Assembly: GCF_040183065.1 (NCBI RefSeq)
Contig: NC_091131.1
Location: 15,517,800-15,581,799, forward strand
DNA length: 64,000 nt
Direction of reading: 5' to 3'
From: Periplaneta americana
Lineage: Eukaryota; Arthropoda; Insecta; Blattodea; Blattidae
The translations under genes and the position numbers were made by a program. Positions 44,291 through 55,643 of this stretch are shown here, one piece after another; position 1 is the stretch's first letter, and each line of letters starts with the position of its first letter. The notes under the pieces are model-generated. The model saw nothing but the letters and a program-made list of their open reading frames with translations, ran no database searches and was not told the origin of the DNA.

Positions 44291-44569
44291 ACGTATTTTG
44301 TGGGCTACCGGGGCTACCAGCGGTAGCCCAAGGAAATTACAAAAGAAAAAGTTTATAATATAACATAATGTAATAATTTTGTATTATTAGTTTTACCATA
44401 GTAATTAAAATTAAAGTAATTGTTAGATATATTTTGTGTAATAATAGGGTCAGCGGTAGACCAAACCCTTTAACCAGTATACGCCTCTGAGAAAACGGAA
44501 AAACAGAAAACAGAAAAATAGAAAAGAAAGAAAGAAAAGAAAAAAAAAAAGATAACTTTTATCAATTTC

Positions 44570-44762
44570 AATATGCTGCCATCTAGCGACGTTATAATCC
44601 TGATGGAATTGCATGGATTAATAGTTTCCAGCAGTACATCCATCTAGTGGTCATTACCAAAATTTTATTTTCGACAGTGGTGAGCCTAATGGTTTTTCTG
44701 TTTTATATGTTGCAATTTTATAACAAGGGAATGGCCAATCTGATATGTATATGATCAGGAGT
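44570..44762. mobile_element. Diverged copy of the AGATCATATA-type MITE
   Basis: GCTGCCATCTAGCGACGTTA, then GGCCAATCTGATATGTATAT and GATCAGGA resemble the interior and right end of 17959-18208 and 52051-52299. Confidence 0.5.
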
Positions 44763-45778
44763 AATACATAGAAATATATTTAAAACATGAAAATAAAAAC
44801 ATAAAAAAACTTCATACATAGAATCAATTTAAATATCACTTATAAGCAGATGTCCTATTTTTTTTTTTTATTAAAATTAATGACGGAAAATGTTGAAATT
44901 CCAGGTTAATTTTGATTATGGAATTATATAATCTTGGTCCTAAACTACTATTATGTTTAAAATCTGCCTTTGTGTTTTGCTCTTTCAATGTTAAATTATT
45001 AATGTTCGGCCTACTAATAATAAATTGCTAAATTATAGACATCAGCTCAAAGAATTTTGAGTGACCACAAGGGTCCTGAATACAATAAACATGTACAATA
45101 ATGTGATGTGATACATTAAAGAAAAAAGAAAGTTAATTGTTGAAGGCAAATATAAGTTGATTAATTGAAATAGAGATGATGATGTAATATTTGAAGAGAA
45201 TCCTTGATAATATTTATAAGAATAGACATTACATAATCAAAAGGAATGTGAAGTTCCTTAAGATAATTCCACGTGAATTTTGTGATTGAACCTCTACTGC
45301 CAAACAGCAAACCAATGACGGACCATTGTTTAAGAGGGACGTTGTACTTTTGAGAAAGATACGGCAGACAAGGTTCATTATGGACTTCTTCTCAATATCA
45401 ACCTCGGTGGCCTGATTTAGGTTTCTTTCGAAACGGATAGTAGGGTCAAGAACAAGAGCCCGTTTTAAACGTCTGTTGATAGCAATAATGTCTGCATAAA
45501 TAAATAATTATAAATAACATAAATAATTATAATCTTTGCAGAGTTTGTAATAATACTTTCATAAAGTTTATTTGTTTAATATTATAATTATTTTAAATTT
45601 AGAAAAACTTATTTTAAATTCAGAAAAACTAAGTTTAGAAGGATAATCTCTAGCTTTTTAAGCATATTAGTTTTATCGTAGATACTTATTTGTAAAAAAA
45701 AATAGATGACTAAAGAGGATCAATAATCTAATTTTGTTTGTTTATAATTATCTACGCTAGCCTTTTAATTCCATTATA
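44763..45778. other. Non-coding stretch, nothing recognised
   Basis: 1 kb of AT-rich DNA; short frames only. Confidence 0.45.
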
Positions 45779-46040
45779 ATGTCCACCCCTGTGGAGTTAT
45801 GGTTAGCATATCTGACTGTGAAACGAGTGGGCCCAAGTTCAAATCCTGGTTGGGATAAGTTACCGGGGTTTTCCCTGAACCCAATAAGAGCAAATGCTGG
45901 GAAACTTTCTGCCCTGAACGCTGGACTTATTTTGCTTGCATTATCATTTCCATTTTCATCCCATTTGAACGTTGGATAACCATACCGGTAGCAGTTGATA
46001 AAGCATACTGGTAGTAAAATATTAAACAACACAATTACAA
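45779..46040 (+). mobile_element. tRNA-derived SINE ('GGAGTTATGGTTAG' head)
   Basis: A box GTGGAGTTATGGTTAGC and B box AGTTCAAATCC. The body has ACCGGGGTTTTCCCTGAACC and AAGAGCAAATGCTGGGAAAC, and the tail AGCAGTTGATAAAGCATACT. Same family as 9861, in gene-like orientation. Confidence 0.8.
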
Positions 46041-46369
46041 ATACCATTAATTTGTCATTAATCTATCTGAAATCGGCGCCTGTAATTAATTTATTTATCA
46101 ATAGAGAAAGTCTTATTTTTGTCGCGGAATCCCTACTTAAGCAATAGCAAACTCTCGCCGAAAAACAGTTAAGTCTCCAGATTTAGCGACGAAATCGCTA
46201 AATTGGCAACAATGGGCCAGCCGCATTAATAAATCCGGCTAATCTGCGTTTGATCTGTGCTAGATTCTGTAGTCATGCCAGCAAAGTCTTCTCGTAAAAT
46301 TCTCGATCACCTCAACAGTCGACAGAAATCGTTCGAGTAAGTATCGATTCTCGACTGGTTCTCTCTCCG
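46041..46369. other. Stretch before the CpG-rich patch, no supported gene
   Basis: Short sequence with repeated TCGCTAAATTGGCAAC-like wording and several CGAT sites; no coding sequence supported. Confidence 0.4.
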
Positions 46370-46620
46370 TCAGCAGGGGCGGCGCGGCAGTCTGTTTTTG
46401 GCTGTCCAGTTGTGTGGTTGTGTTCCTCGTTCGTAGTGACGTGTACACCGCAGACCTCGGTAAGTGGGCGTGTATTACTTTACCGCAGCATGTTACCATC
46501 ACAAGACAGTTCATCCGTGTTGTTACAGGACGTACATATGATTTCTCTCCACAGGATTGTTTTGTGGCGTTACGATTATTTTTAGTTGCCGGCGTTAGGT
46601 TGCGGTCCGCCGGCTAGTTT
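46370..46620 (+). promoter_or_regulatory. CpG-rich patch, candidate promoter and non-coding first exon of the next gene
   Basis: CpG density rises sharply against AT-rich surroundings. GCAGACCTCG is followed by a near-consensus splice donor GTAAGTGGG at 46458. No in-frame coding sequence with family resemblance is seen, so a 5' UTR exon is the simplest reading. The matching acceptor would lie beyond what I can recognise. It could instead be an unknown repeat. Confidence 0.35.
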
Positions 46621-46925
46621 ATTTTTATTTTAGAAGTGCAAAAATTCCCCGTATACTTCCCTCATACCACGAGAAACAGTTGCTTCAAGAGACAGATTTC
46701 TAAATATTAACAGTTTCAGCCATCCTAGTTATAGATGTACGAATTTACAAATTAAGTTGCCGATTTCATTCGAACTCGGGAATTCTAATTGGAAATAGCA
46801 GGTTAAAAATCGAACCTCTTCTTGGTGTATGTGGTGATTTCTAGTTTTATCATGAATATGATATACGTAGACCGCAAAGCAGAGTATACGAATTTTTGTA
46901 AACTATGTCTATTGTTTGCGATTCT

Positions 46926-46926
46926 C

Positions 46927-46981
<55 letters not shown>
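46926..46981. repeat. (ATA)n microsatellite
   Basis: About 18 units; poly-Ile frame is an artefact. Confidence 0.9.
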
Positions 46982-46982
<1 letters not shown>

Positions 46983-47042
46983 TACATACGTACATGGTTT
47001 GTCGTCTTGCAGTTGTCATGCTTGTGGTTGGATCATAACCAT

Positions 47043-47144
47043 TAGTAGTAGTAGTAGTAGTACCCCGTGAGGAGAGGGGCATGGTGTGGGGGACTGCCCT
47101 CGCAAGTAGGCCGCTTGAATGGGCCCAATAGTATTACTAGTGGC

Positions 47145-47181
<37 letters not shown>

Positions 47182-47487
47182 CTTGTTGTAGTAGTAGTAG
47201 TACTTGTAGTTGTAGTGGTAGTTGTGGCAGTACTTGTAGTAGTAGTAGTAGTAGTAGTACTTGTAGTAGTAGTTGTAGTGGTAGTGGTGGCAGTAATTGT
47301 AGTAGTAGTAGTAGTAATTGTAGTGGTGGTAGTATTTGTAGTAGCAGTAGCAGTAGTTGTAGCAGCAGTAATTGTACCGGTAGTTGTTGTAGCAGTAGTT
47401 GTAGTGGCAGTAGTAATAGTGGTGGTGGCGGCAGTAGTAGTAGTGGTGGTGGTGGTAGTACTTGTAATAGTAGTGGTAGTAATAGTA
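47043..47487. repeat. Degenerate (GTA)n/(GTG)n repeat tract
   Basis: A short pure AGT repeat at 47043-47061, a unique interval with GCATGGTGTGGGGGACTGCC, then about 340 bases of GTA with GTG, GTT and GCA variants. All six frames are open for long stretches (poly-Ser, poly-Val, poly-Tyr), which is a property of the repeat. Confidence 0.9.
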
Positions 47488-47693
47488 GGGCATTCGGTAT
47501 CTCGTGAAACCTACCTGCGCGTAAGGGAAAAGAAGAAATGCATTGAGTAGCTTCCCTCCCTTACTACACTTCCACTTGCAGGTAGCTAGCTCACTTACCC
47601 CCACCGTAAGGCTTTTACTACAGCGCACAAAGCAGTTGGCTTCACGAGATAACGAATTAAACATATTAGTAGTAGTTGTATACCTAGTACTAA

Positions 47694-47696
47694 AAC

Positions 47697-47741
<45 letters not shown>

Positions 47742-47742
47742 C
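47694..47742. repeat. (AAT)n microsatellite
   Basis: About 16 units. Confidence 0.9.
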
Positions 47743-47920
47743 AACTAGCCTACAATAACGTTGTATTAAATAATAATGCAGTAATTATAATGATGATAGT
47801 ACACTGATAATACAAACAGACGTTCATCCGTGAATGTGCGGCCGCCCCTTGTGGTTGGAAGTACGCTGTTTGGATATTCATAGTCCCTTCAGTCAAGCGC
47901 GTAGATTGTTCATGTAAATA

Positions 47921-48193
47921 TTACAATAACAATAACCACATACCTTGTCGTGGCAGATGTTGAAAATGATGTCCTTGTGCTGCCATACAGCTCTCACACC
48001 TTTTAAGAAAACCTGCATTAACACGCATCAGTTCTTCTGGGATCGCTGCGTACCCAGGTTTCGAGCAGGCAACCCACTCGTCCTTAGCCAGCCCCGCCCC
48101 ACCCCGTGCGTCGCCAGCCAGTGTTCGGGTAATGCTATGGAATGGAGAAATGTTGACGGCATGATGTAGATGGCTAATATGGGGAACCCCCAA
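47921..48193 (-). pseudogene. Possible transposase C-terminal remnant
   Basis: An open 90-codon frame containing PEELMRVNAGFLKRCESCMA and AQGHHFQHL. The FLKRCxxCxxxxGHHFQHL pattern resembles the last helix of mariner-type transposases (…R…C….GGHFEHL). No catalytic motif or inverted ends are nearby, so the assignment is tentative. Confidence 0.4.
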
Positions 48194-48400
48194 TTGCTGT
48201 CATTTTTCTAAGGGACCCGAAGGCTTGCACTGCAGCCTGAGGCTGCTTGGTCACCTTGGCGGTATGAACTCAGAGCGGGGGAGGGTAGAAGGCCCTCATT
48301 GTATGAGCGGATGAGAGTTCACATGCGGCCGGTGGGCTGGTACACCCTCATCCCATACACTTCGGGGTGCACAATAGGCCTCAGTATGGCCGACGTGTAA
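48194..48400. other. Unassigned stretch
   Basis: Mixed composition, GC-richer than the surroundings. No coding or repeat assignment. Confidence 0.35.
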
Positions 48401-48787
48401 AGACTCATTCACAATGAAAATTAAACATAACGTAAGCGTTAACTTAAGAATATAAACGTTACGGTAAAACCAAGAAGTCATACCATCATTCACGAGGGGA
48501 ACATAAACATAACAGCAAACATACTTGGTAACCATGGAAACATAACGACGACGCCATTTCCTCATATTCTGTCGTATATTTCAGCGCTTCACGATTGTGT
48601 ACTGTTTGCAAATCACGTAAGCATAAGCATGAAAGTTTGGAGTTTGCAAATTTTCATGTTAACGTCTTACGGTAATGTTTATGTCAATGCTTATGTGAAT
48701 CATTGTATATGATCCCATTTGGTAGCCTGGGCGCAAACTTCTGTGTTTATGTTAAGGTTATGTTTAATTTTCATTGTGAATGGGCCT
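48401..48787. mobile_element. 387-bp PIF/Harbinger-type MITE with TAA target duplication
   Basis: The left end AGACTCATTCACAATGAAAA and the complement of the right end, AGGCCCATTCACAATGAAAA, continue with TTAAACATAAC. TAA lies at 48398-48400 and 48788-48790. A 3-bp TAA duplication fits PIF/Harbinger. No coding sequence. Confidence 0.8.
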
Positions 48788-48825
48788 TAAAGGGTCGTCC
48801 TAACCCGCCCGTAGCCAACGTGACC

Positions 48826-48846
48826 TAACCTAACCTAACCTAACCA
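48826..48846. repeat. Short (CCTAA)n telomere-like tract
   Basis: ACCTAACCTAACCTAACCTAA: four units of the complement of TTAGG. Confidence 0.6.
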
Positions 48847-49014
48847 GTTAAGTTACTTATATAAATATACATTTGATAGATTATGGAGTTTTTCCTTCGA
48901 GAATCATTCTAGTCAGTTACCGCCTTGAGTTGGACATGAGAAAAATGAACAATCTTCGTACAGATAACTGCAGGCCTTTTTAAGGGCGAGATATACCATT
49001 GGCCTGCTAAAATT

Positions 49015-49019
<5 letters not shown>

Positions 49020-49066
<47 letters not shown>
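49020..49066. repeat. (TA)n microsatellite
   Basis: About 23 AT units. Confidence 0.9.
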
Positions 49067-49068
<2 letters not shown>

Positions 49069-49650
49069 CAGCTACTATAAATGCTAAATGAACAAAACTT
49101 TTCATGCTTAATATAACGAGTATCTAGCTAATAATTACTTTTAAAAATAATATCAAATTTGCATATGTTTTACAACAGTAAAGCTTTTACATAATAAAAT
49201 TACAATTAATTAAATATCTGCATGGTTTTTTGACAGAAATGTTTTAAAGACTGGCATCAACAACATAGTCTAGGATCTTTTACGTATTTCTTCAGGAAAT
49301 ATTTTCTCCTTAATAAAAAATTTTAGAAAATTTATTATTGAAGGTAACGATTAAAAAAATATATTTCTTGAAGAAATCCACTCAGTGAAAATTTGTTTAA
49401 AACTAAACTGTTTAGGCCTAGTCAATATGAATAGAAATACAGTAATGTGTAGAGACAATTTACACTAATAGGCCTAGTTAAATGATTTCTAAAGACAGCT
49501 TGCGTTATCGACACGTGCGCACCCGTGACAGAATGAAGAACTAAAAAACATGACTGACTGTTTTACGTTATATTTTAAGTTATATTTTCCAGCGTGATAA
49601 GCAACTGTATTTATCTATGACACGGTACAGAATAATAATAAATAACCGTC

Positions 49651-49706
<56 letters not shown>

Positions 49707-50460
49707 TTTATTCTTCCTTAAATCCAATTTGTAAATTTCTTCATAATTTGATTTTAGTTCGACAAAAAAAGTAGAAGAAACTTACTAAATAGTGTTTATA
49801 AAATTATTAACACATATTAACGTTAATTCACAATGGACATTACCAACAAATTTCGGTTTGTAGGTTCTGGCTTGTAGGTTTGTGGCTTTTGTACTAATAA
49901 AGAGAAATAAATATGGGAGAACGTGGTATTAAAATTTCGTCCATTTATGTACATACTGTAAACAATGAGTTACTGGAAGAAAATGTATATTGAGAAAGTG
50001 TTACGTTTGTTTTGACAATGCTTTTGCTAACTGTAGGGAAAGCGACCGAATGTTTATAGTTTACATTACGTCCATTACGAGTACAATATCAGCGTTTGCT
50101 TTAATCACATGGGAAGTTAACAGTGTTGCAATGCTGCATACAAACTTATGAACTCTGTAACCTTGACTGACTTCGCTGTGCGTTCGAGACAACACTCTGT
50201 TTCCATTCCCCTTTGTTTTTGTATCTAATGCTGTGGGCAAGACTGTCCTAAAATGACATACCTTAAGTTTCTCTATACTTGTGCACGAGACAACATCCCT
50301 TTGAACTGGGTTATGTTCGTATACTGGTGACAGAGAATCTCCGTAAATTGGGTTAAACTCTACAACCTAATTTTAATTAAATGTTCAGAGAACACAAGCA
50401 ATAAGACACGGTTCTTTCAAGCTAAATCGATAAGTTTGACTATAATTATATGTGTACAAA
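49067..50460. other. Non-coding stretch with an (ATT)n tract
   Basis: AT-rich DNA without supported genes. ATT repeat at 49652-49702. Confidence 0.5.
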
Positions 50461-50999
50461 ACCGCCTTTGCTTATCCTAAAATAAATAAATTTTCATTAA
50501 CGTTTTCGATACATGTGTATCATCTTCAGGTGTGAAATGTTAGAGTGATATGATGAAAACCTTGCCTATTAGATGGAACTTAATGTGGTAATTTTCGGGT
50601 CATATTAGTGTGATTGCTTGGACTTAACTTAGGTTGATCTATGATATACATGCTATGTTAGGTTGAATCACTGCGAGTCATGTGATATGATCTAAAATAT
50701 AAAATAAAACTGTTTAAGAATTGTAACCACTATTAGCGTAGTTATTGAAATGTGAACACTTTGTATAAACACTTTAAAAGTTTAAATCACTTTGAACATG
50801 TGTTGGCTGTATTTGCCGATTTAAATCACTGCAAGTCATGTGATATGATCTAAAATATATAAAAATTAAAACTGTTGAAGAATTGTAACCACTATTAGCG
50901 TAGTCATTGAAATGTGAACACTTTGTAAAATCACTTTAAAAATTATAATCACGTTGAACATAATATATGTTGGCTGTATTTGCCGATTTAAAGTTCGTT
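50461..50999 (-). mobile_element. Penelope-like pseudo-LTR relic with a 158-bp tandem duplication
   Basis: AATCACTGCGAGTCATGTGA at 50666 recurs at 50824 (AATCACTGCAAGTCATGTGA), and the two copies stay aligned through ATTGTAACCACTATTAGCGT and TTGGCTGTATTTGCCGATTT. A hammerhead-like motif sits on the minus strand at 50498-50530. Penelope-like elements often carry partial tandem copies with such motifs, hence the assignment; no ORF is left. Confidence 0.4.
50498..50530 (-). ncRNA. Hammerhead ribozyme-like motif
   Basis: On the minus strand: CTGAAGA (core CUGANGA), an extra T, GATAC-ACAT-GTATC (perfect stem II), GAAA overlapping palindrome AACGTT (stem III), then A. The same arrangement, including the extra T, is seen at 25037. 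Stem I pairs poorly, so this copy is probably inactive. Confidence 0.45.
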
Positions 51000-51389
51000 G
51001 AATAGGGCAGTTTCTGTTGATCTTGATGTTTGACGTTGAACTAAAGCGCAGTGTCGTTTTGTCACTAACATGTTTATATTTTGTTAAAATGCGTGTTGTT
51101 AAGACGTTTCATCCAATTGTAGTTGATGAAATTGATGTAAATCATAGATATATTACTGATACAATATGGAGGTTGTCAGGTCCATAAATTTAGTACAGCC
51201 TGGCTTGTCTGTAACAATGTGAATAAATATTAATAAGTTGATTTGAAAATTTAGCTGGTATTGTATTAAATTTAAATGGATAAGATTAAGAAATATTTCC
51301 ACACTCCCATTTCAATTGCATATTCTAGAGATCGTGAACAGTAATGATGCATGTTTCAAGTTATAAAAGGTAAAAGTATCCCTGTAACA
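51000..51389. other. Non-coding stretch, nothing recognised
   Basis: AT-rich, no supported features. Confidence 0.4.
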
Positions 51390-51660
51390 TGCCATGAAGG
51401 CACTTGGGGGGCATGGAGGTAGAGCCCCATGTTTTCCATGATCTCGGCACTAGAATGAGGTGGTGTGGTCGGCACCACGCTCTGACCGCCTTTTACCCCC
51501 GGGAAAGACCCGGTACTCAATTTTTAAGAGGCTGAGTGAACCTCGGGGCCGTTCTGAAAGTTTGGCAACGAGAAAAAAATCCTGTCACCACCTGGGATCG
51601 AACCCCGGACCCTTCCAGTCCGTAGCCAGCTGCTCTACCACCTGAGCTACCCGGCCGCCT
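51390..51660 (-). mobile_element. tRNA-derived SINE, seventh family
   Basis: The minus strand starts GGCGGCCGGGTAGCTCAGGT (A box) and GGTAGAGCAGCTGGCTACGG, with B box GGGTTCGATCCCAGG. The body is GC-rich with GGGTCTTTCCCGGGGGTAAA and ends GGCATGTTACAGGGATACTT. The head is a good tRNA mimic, but the long body shows it is a SINE. Confidence 0.75.
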
Positions 51661-51794
51661 TTCAAGTTATAAAAACAAATTTTAAAACATTTAAAACTCT
51701 AAAGGAAAAAATGAAAATATGATATGGTTATTTCACGTTGAAGTAACGAACAAAATTAAAATAGTAACATTATGAATTAAGTGTATAATATTAC

Positions 51795-51976
51795 CACAGT
51801 CTAGTATATACAGTCACGAAGCTCAATACTAGTAAATATGCATCCATAGACAGTTGCTAACCACTAGGATCGCTACTATCGTCTCATTACAGACAATGCG
51901 AAGTAATACCTGCACAGTCTAGTGTTTCTAGTACCCTCATAAACTCAAGCTTCGTGACTGTATATATTAGACTGTG
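51795..51976. mobile_element. MITE with CACAGTCTAG ends (copy 3)
   Basis: CACAGTCTAGTATATACAGT at the left and TGTATATATTAGACTGTG at the right. The interior is very close to 42450-42632. Confidence 0.85.
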
Positions 51977-52050
51977 ACATTATATTATTTGTTATCTCTC
52001 TCTCTATATATATGTCTATCTCTATCTCTATGTATGTTTAGCGTAACCCT

Positions 52051-52299
52051 AGATCATATATATCCCAGATAGGTCGGCCTTACAGGTTTTGAAGTTAAAT
52101 TTTTGTCAGGTTTACTACGCTGCCATCTAGTTGTTACGTAAGGAGTCACGTTATAATTCCTATTTGAATTGCATTAGCGACTGTACTGCCATCTCGTGTT
52201 CGTTTACGGCGGACGGATGGCGATCCTGGTGGTTCTTCTCTTCAAAGTGCAAACGATTTTAACATAGCGATGACCTATCTCTTACATATTATATGATCT
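52051..52299. mobile_element. MITE with AGATCATATA inverted ends (copy 2)
   Basis: The left end AGATCATATATATCCCAGAT and the complement of the right end, AGATCATATAATATGTAAG, are inverted repeats followed by AGGTC on both sides. The interior matches 17959-18208 (GCTGCCATCTAGTTGTTACG). Confidence 0.8.
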
Positions 52300-52305
52300 A
52301 TACTG

Positions 52306-52930
52306 TTTTCGCTGTAAGAAAAATCCTAATGTAAACATAAGCACGTTGCTGTCATACCCGTGATTGGCTCCCAGTCGAAACACTCACATGACGCAGGAAA
52401 ATATAGTTCGTATTTGGAAACCACAATCTTGTATTATTTGAAAATAAAAAATTTAGTACTAGTTGTTAAATACGATGAAACATTTAACTTCACTCATGTG
52501 TAAAACGATATGTAAAAGAAAAGCTAGTTTTATATTTTGTTATGTACTATGAACGCGGATGAATACCAACAGTAATACCGAGGTAGTCTGTTCTTGTAAC
52601 CAGCTGGCGTCACTTGAGCTAGTAGTTGTTCACGTAAGCAAGTGGTACTGAAGTATGGCTTCTGCATCCTCAACTGTCCGTTGTGAAGACATAAGACTTA
52701 AAAATAATTTAATTACAGTAATTATAAAGTAAATGTTTCCTAAGCAAACGAATGCATAGTAGTGAGGTTAGGCCTACATTATGAGTAGCGGGAATTGTTT
52801 AACATGAAACAGAATGTACAACAGTAGGCGGGAACACGTATTGAGAATCTATGGCGCCAAACAGTGGCCAATGAAACCTCACTTCAGTCACATGCTATTG
52901 TTTACATTAGGATTTTTCTTACAGCGAAAA
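52306..52930. mobile_element. 625-bp MITE with TTTTCGCTGTAAG ends
   Basis: TTTTCGCTGTAAGAAAAATC at the left and its exact complement at the right, continuing through CTAATGTAAACA. The interior lacks a transposase. It abuts the previous MITE. Confidence 0.85.
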
Positions 52931-54990
52931 GATTATAGGGTGTAACGTAGGGTTCTATGACGTAAGCATTTCCATGGCAACCGAAATCGAAATTTCGTTC
53001 CACAGAATCCTCTATTCTTGTGCATATACCGTATGTATAAAATTGAATTCACTCCACTCTCAGATTCACGGAATTTGTTTGAATGAAACATTTTTGATAC
53101 GAAGAAATAGCGCCGGAAGTTTCGAAGAGCTTGTTAGCAAGCATTAGCAATTTCTTTGTCTCACTCGAGTAACCGACTGTGCAGAGCAGATAGGAAGTAA
53201 CTACTAACAGGTGAAACGTGTTTGAGGGGAATCATTGAAATGGAATGCGTACGATTCCACTCATTGTAACAGTCTGCGGCCTTGTAACCATTACCTGCAG
53301 TGACTGGAAAGTTCTGTAGCGTGTAGAGATCTTGCTATGAAGTTTCCTTCCTGAGACAACTAACAGTATTTCATTGTATTAAAAATAGTACAAATTGCTG
53401 TTACCTTGAGCTTCAAATTTCTCTTTTCCTTTGCTAAGGACTAATGGCATTTTCCAAGAATGGAAGCGCTACGTTCTCTGGATTGATTTCTTACTGTGAA
53501 GAGTTTTCTTACTCTTTTCAATCACCAGATGGATCCTTGCATTATATTCAGTATTGCCTCAAGTTGACTATATGGTCATCGAATATTTTTGTTAGTAGGT
53601 TATTTTACGACGCTTTATCAACATCATAGGTCAAGCATGTCAGAAATCAGACTCTAAATGTGCAGTTATGTGCGCGGATCGCCGGTCTGTGCAGGTTGCA
53701 TCAATCAAGCGTTGCTCTTACCCGTTCTTAGCTGGAGGGGTGTACAATGATGTATTCTGTGCTTCTAGGGTTGGATTAAATAGGCATTTGGACATTATAA
53801 ACATAGTTAGCAGAAGGAAAAAAACACGGTTATTATCATTGTCTATACTTGACAAATGTAATACAAGAAACTTTAGGCTTACTCAGTTATACATCACAAA
53901 GTAGTGATTTGTAAAGCATCATTTATTAATATGATTTTTATGCAGTATTTGAAGAAAAAAATTGCAGTAATTTCGAAACAACAAGAAACGAACGAGTATT
54001 TCATATTACGTAGTAGGTACTAATTATTTTAAAGTAATAGACCCTACTCTTTCATTGTTCGTCAAACATTATTATTTACGGTGACCATATGTTGAAGAAA
54101 ATATTATACTCCCAATTAATTACATGCAGTAGGACATTGTGAAGTTTTTACACTGAAATCATTTCTTTGTTGTGTCAATATAAATTAATATTAATAAATA
54201 TAAATTAAGCTTAGAATTTAAATTCACATATAGTTTATTTGAAAACGTTGAGAGCAAGTATCGACAAGTTGGGAGCGTTACTCAAGAAATTAAAAGTGTA
54301 GTTCACAAGCTGTGAAGCGACGATATTCTCTTTATGTCAGATTTAAAGAATTATTAATATAAGTATATTGAATTAATATTGTGACGTGAAATGGAAAATT
54401 TGCCATTATATATTTTTCCAGAAAATTTTTCCGCCTTGCAAATAGTTGTTTTCTTCTCTCCTTACAACCTCAAGAACCTCACATGTATTCCTCACTATAT
54501 TCTCATCACTTACCAGTTTATGAAATGAAAGTCGTAAGTCGTCTAACCTTTGACGACTGTGTTGTGTATGTATTTATTCACACTGCAATGGGTATACACC
54601 CGGTGGCAGTGGTAACTAATTACACTCAATAATGGCAATAATAAACTTATTAATTAAAATACAATTAATAATAATACTAATAATTAATACTAATAATAAC
54701 AATAATAATAACAACAGGGAATATACTAAATTAAATGAAACTATCACTTAAAATAACATTTGAAATATTCTAATTTGTATCTTAAAACTAAGATCGAACT
54801 AAAACCCACGAGTATATGTTCATATCTGCACAAGTACCTTTCCACATTACACTCATTTCGCTGTCAACTCACTCACTGCACTGGAACTACGACACATTTC
54901 ACTGATTCTATCCTGATTTCACTAACACTTCAAAACATTTCACTGTTCAAATTCTTTGCACTGCCACTATAAACTATAAAGCTTCACTGA
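52931..54990. other. Non-coding stretch, mostly unassigned
   Basis: About 2 kb of AT-rich DNA. A SINE tail scrap (TTATTTTACGACGCTTTATC) lies near 53600-53625. Open frames at 53444 and 53668 have no recognisable family. Confidence 0.45.
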
Positions 54991-55145
54991 CAGGAACACG
55001 TTTCACTTACACAGCACACTTCACTGACACGACATACTTCTTCACTGATACAACACACTTCAATGACACGACATACTTCTTCACTGATACAACACACTTC
55101 ACTGACACAACATAATTCTTCACTGATACAACACTTCAATAACAA
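54991..55145. repeat. Minisatellite of about 39-bp units
   Basis: CACTTCACTGACACGACATA and CTTCTTCACTGATACAACAC blocks repeated about four times with small changes. Confidence 0.75.
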
Positions 55146-55189
55146 CATATCATTTACACCCTTTAAGTACTGTGTATAATTACCGTCTA

Positions 55190-55420
55190 TTAGTAAGGTC
55201 CTTAAGCCTATTTTTAAATGCATTTTTGGTTGTTGGTAAAGCCTTTAGTAAGTCTGCAGGTAAAGCATTCCAGTCCCTGATAGTACGATTGAGAAAAGAA
55301 AACTTTCCAGTGTCCGTCCTCTGCCTTCTTTCCCGTCCTCTGCCTCCAGACTCCAAAACAACGCCATTGGGTTATTTACAAGAAGTCGTCGCTGAACGAT
55401 TCACATTATTTCCAGGTTAG
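55190..55420 (-). pseudogene. C-terminal tail of a LINE reverse-transcriptase ORF (third family)
   Basis: The minus strand encodes GKFSFLNRTIRDWNALPADL, LKALPTTKNAFKNRLKDL. The FxxRTIRxWNxLPxxLxxxxxxxxFKxRL pattern is the usual C-terminus of Jockey/CR1-type reverse transcriptase ORFs. No upstream RT motifs remain in this window. Confidence 0.65.
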
Positions 55421-55643
55421 TTGAATCAACTCATCTAGTGAACGATATAAATCTTTAAAATACTAGGTATCTCTCTCCCTTCTCTTGTTACTTGTGAGCC
55501 ATCACAAACCCCGACCTCCACCCCTAAGAGCGCCGGTCCTTATATACCCGTCAGTCAAGGCCTTCTGACAAATAAAAGCAATTGACAATAGATATCTCAG
55601 TCATGACAACCTCATAAAATATCCTATCAATTGAATAATCGAT

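Noticed and set aside
47067-47664. 146-175 codon frames of poly-Ser, poly-Val and poly-Tyr
   Set aside because: All arise from a GTA/GTG repeat read in different frames and strands.
51590-51660. Possible tRNA gene on the minus strand (GGTAGCTCAGGT…GGTTCGATCC)
   Set aside because: The A and B boxes are good, but a 200-base family-specific body follows and the acceptor stem is not closed; it is a SINE head.
53444-53904. Two open frames resembling small secreted proteins
   Set aside because: No signal peptide, cysteine pattern or splice signals; composition matches the surroundings.
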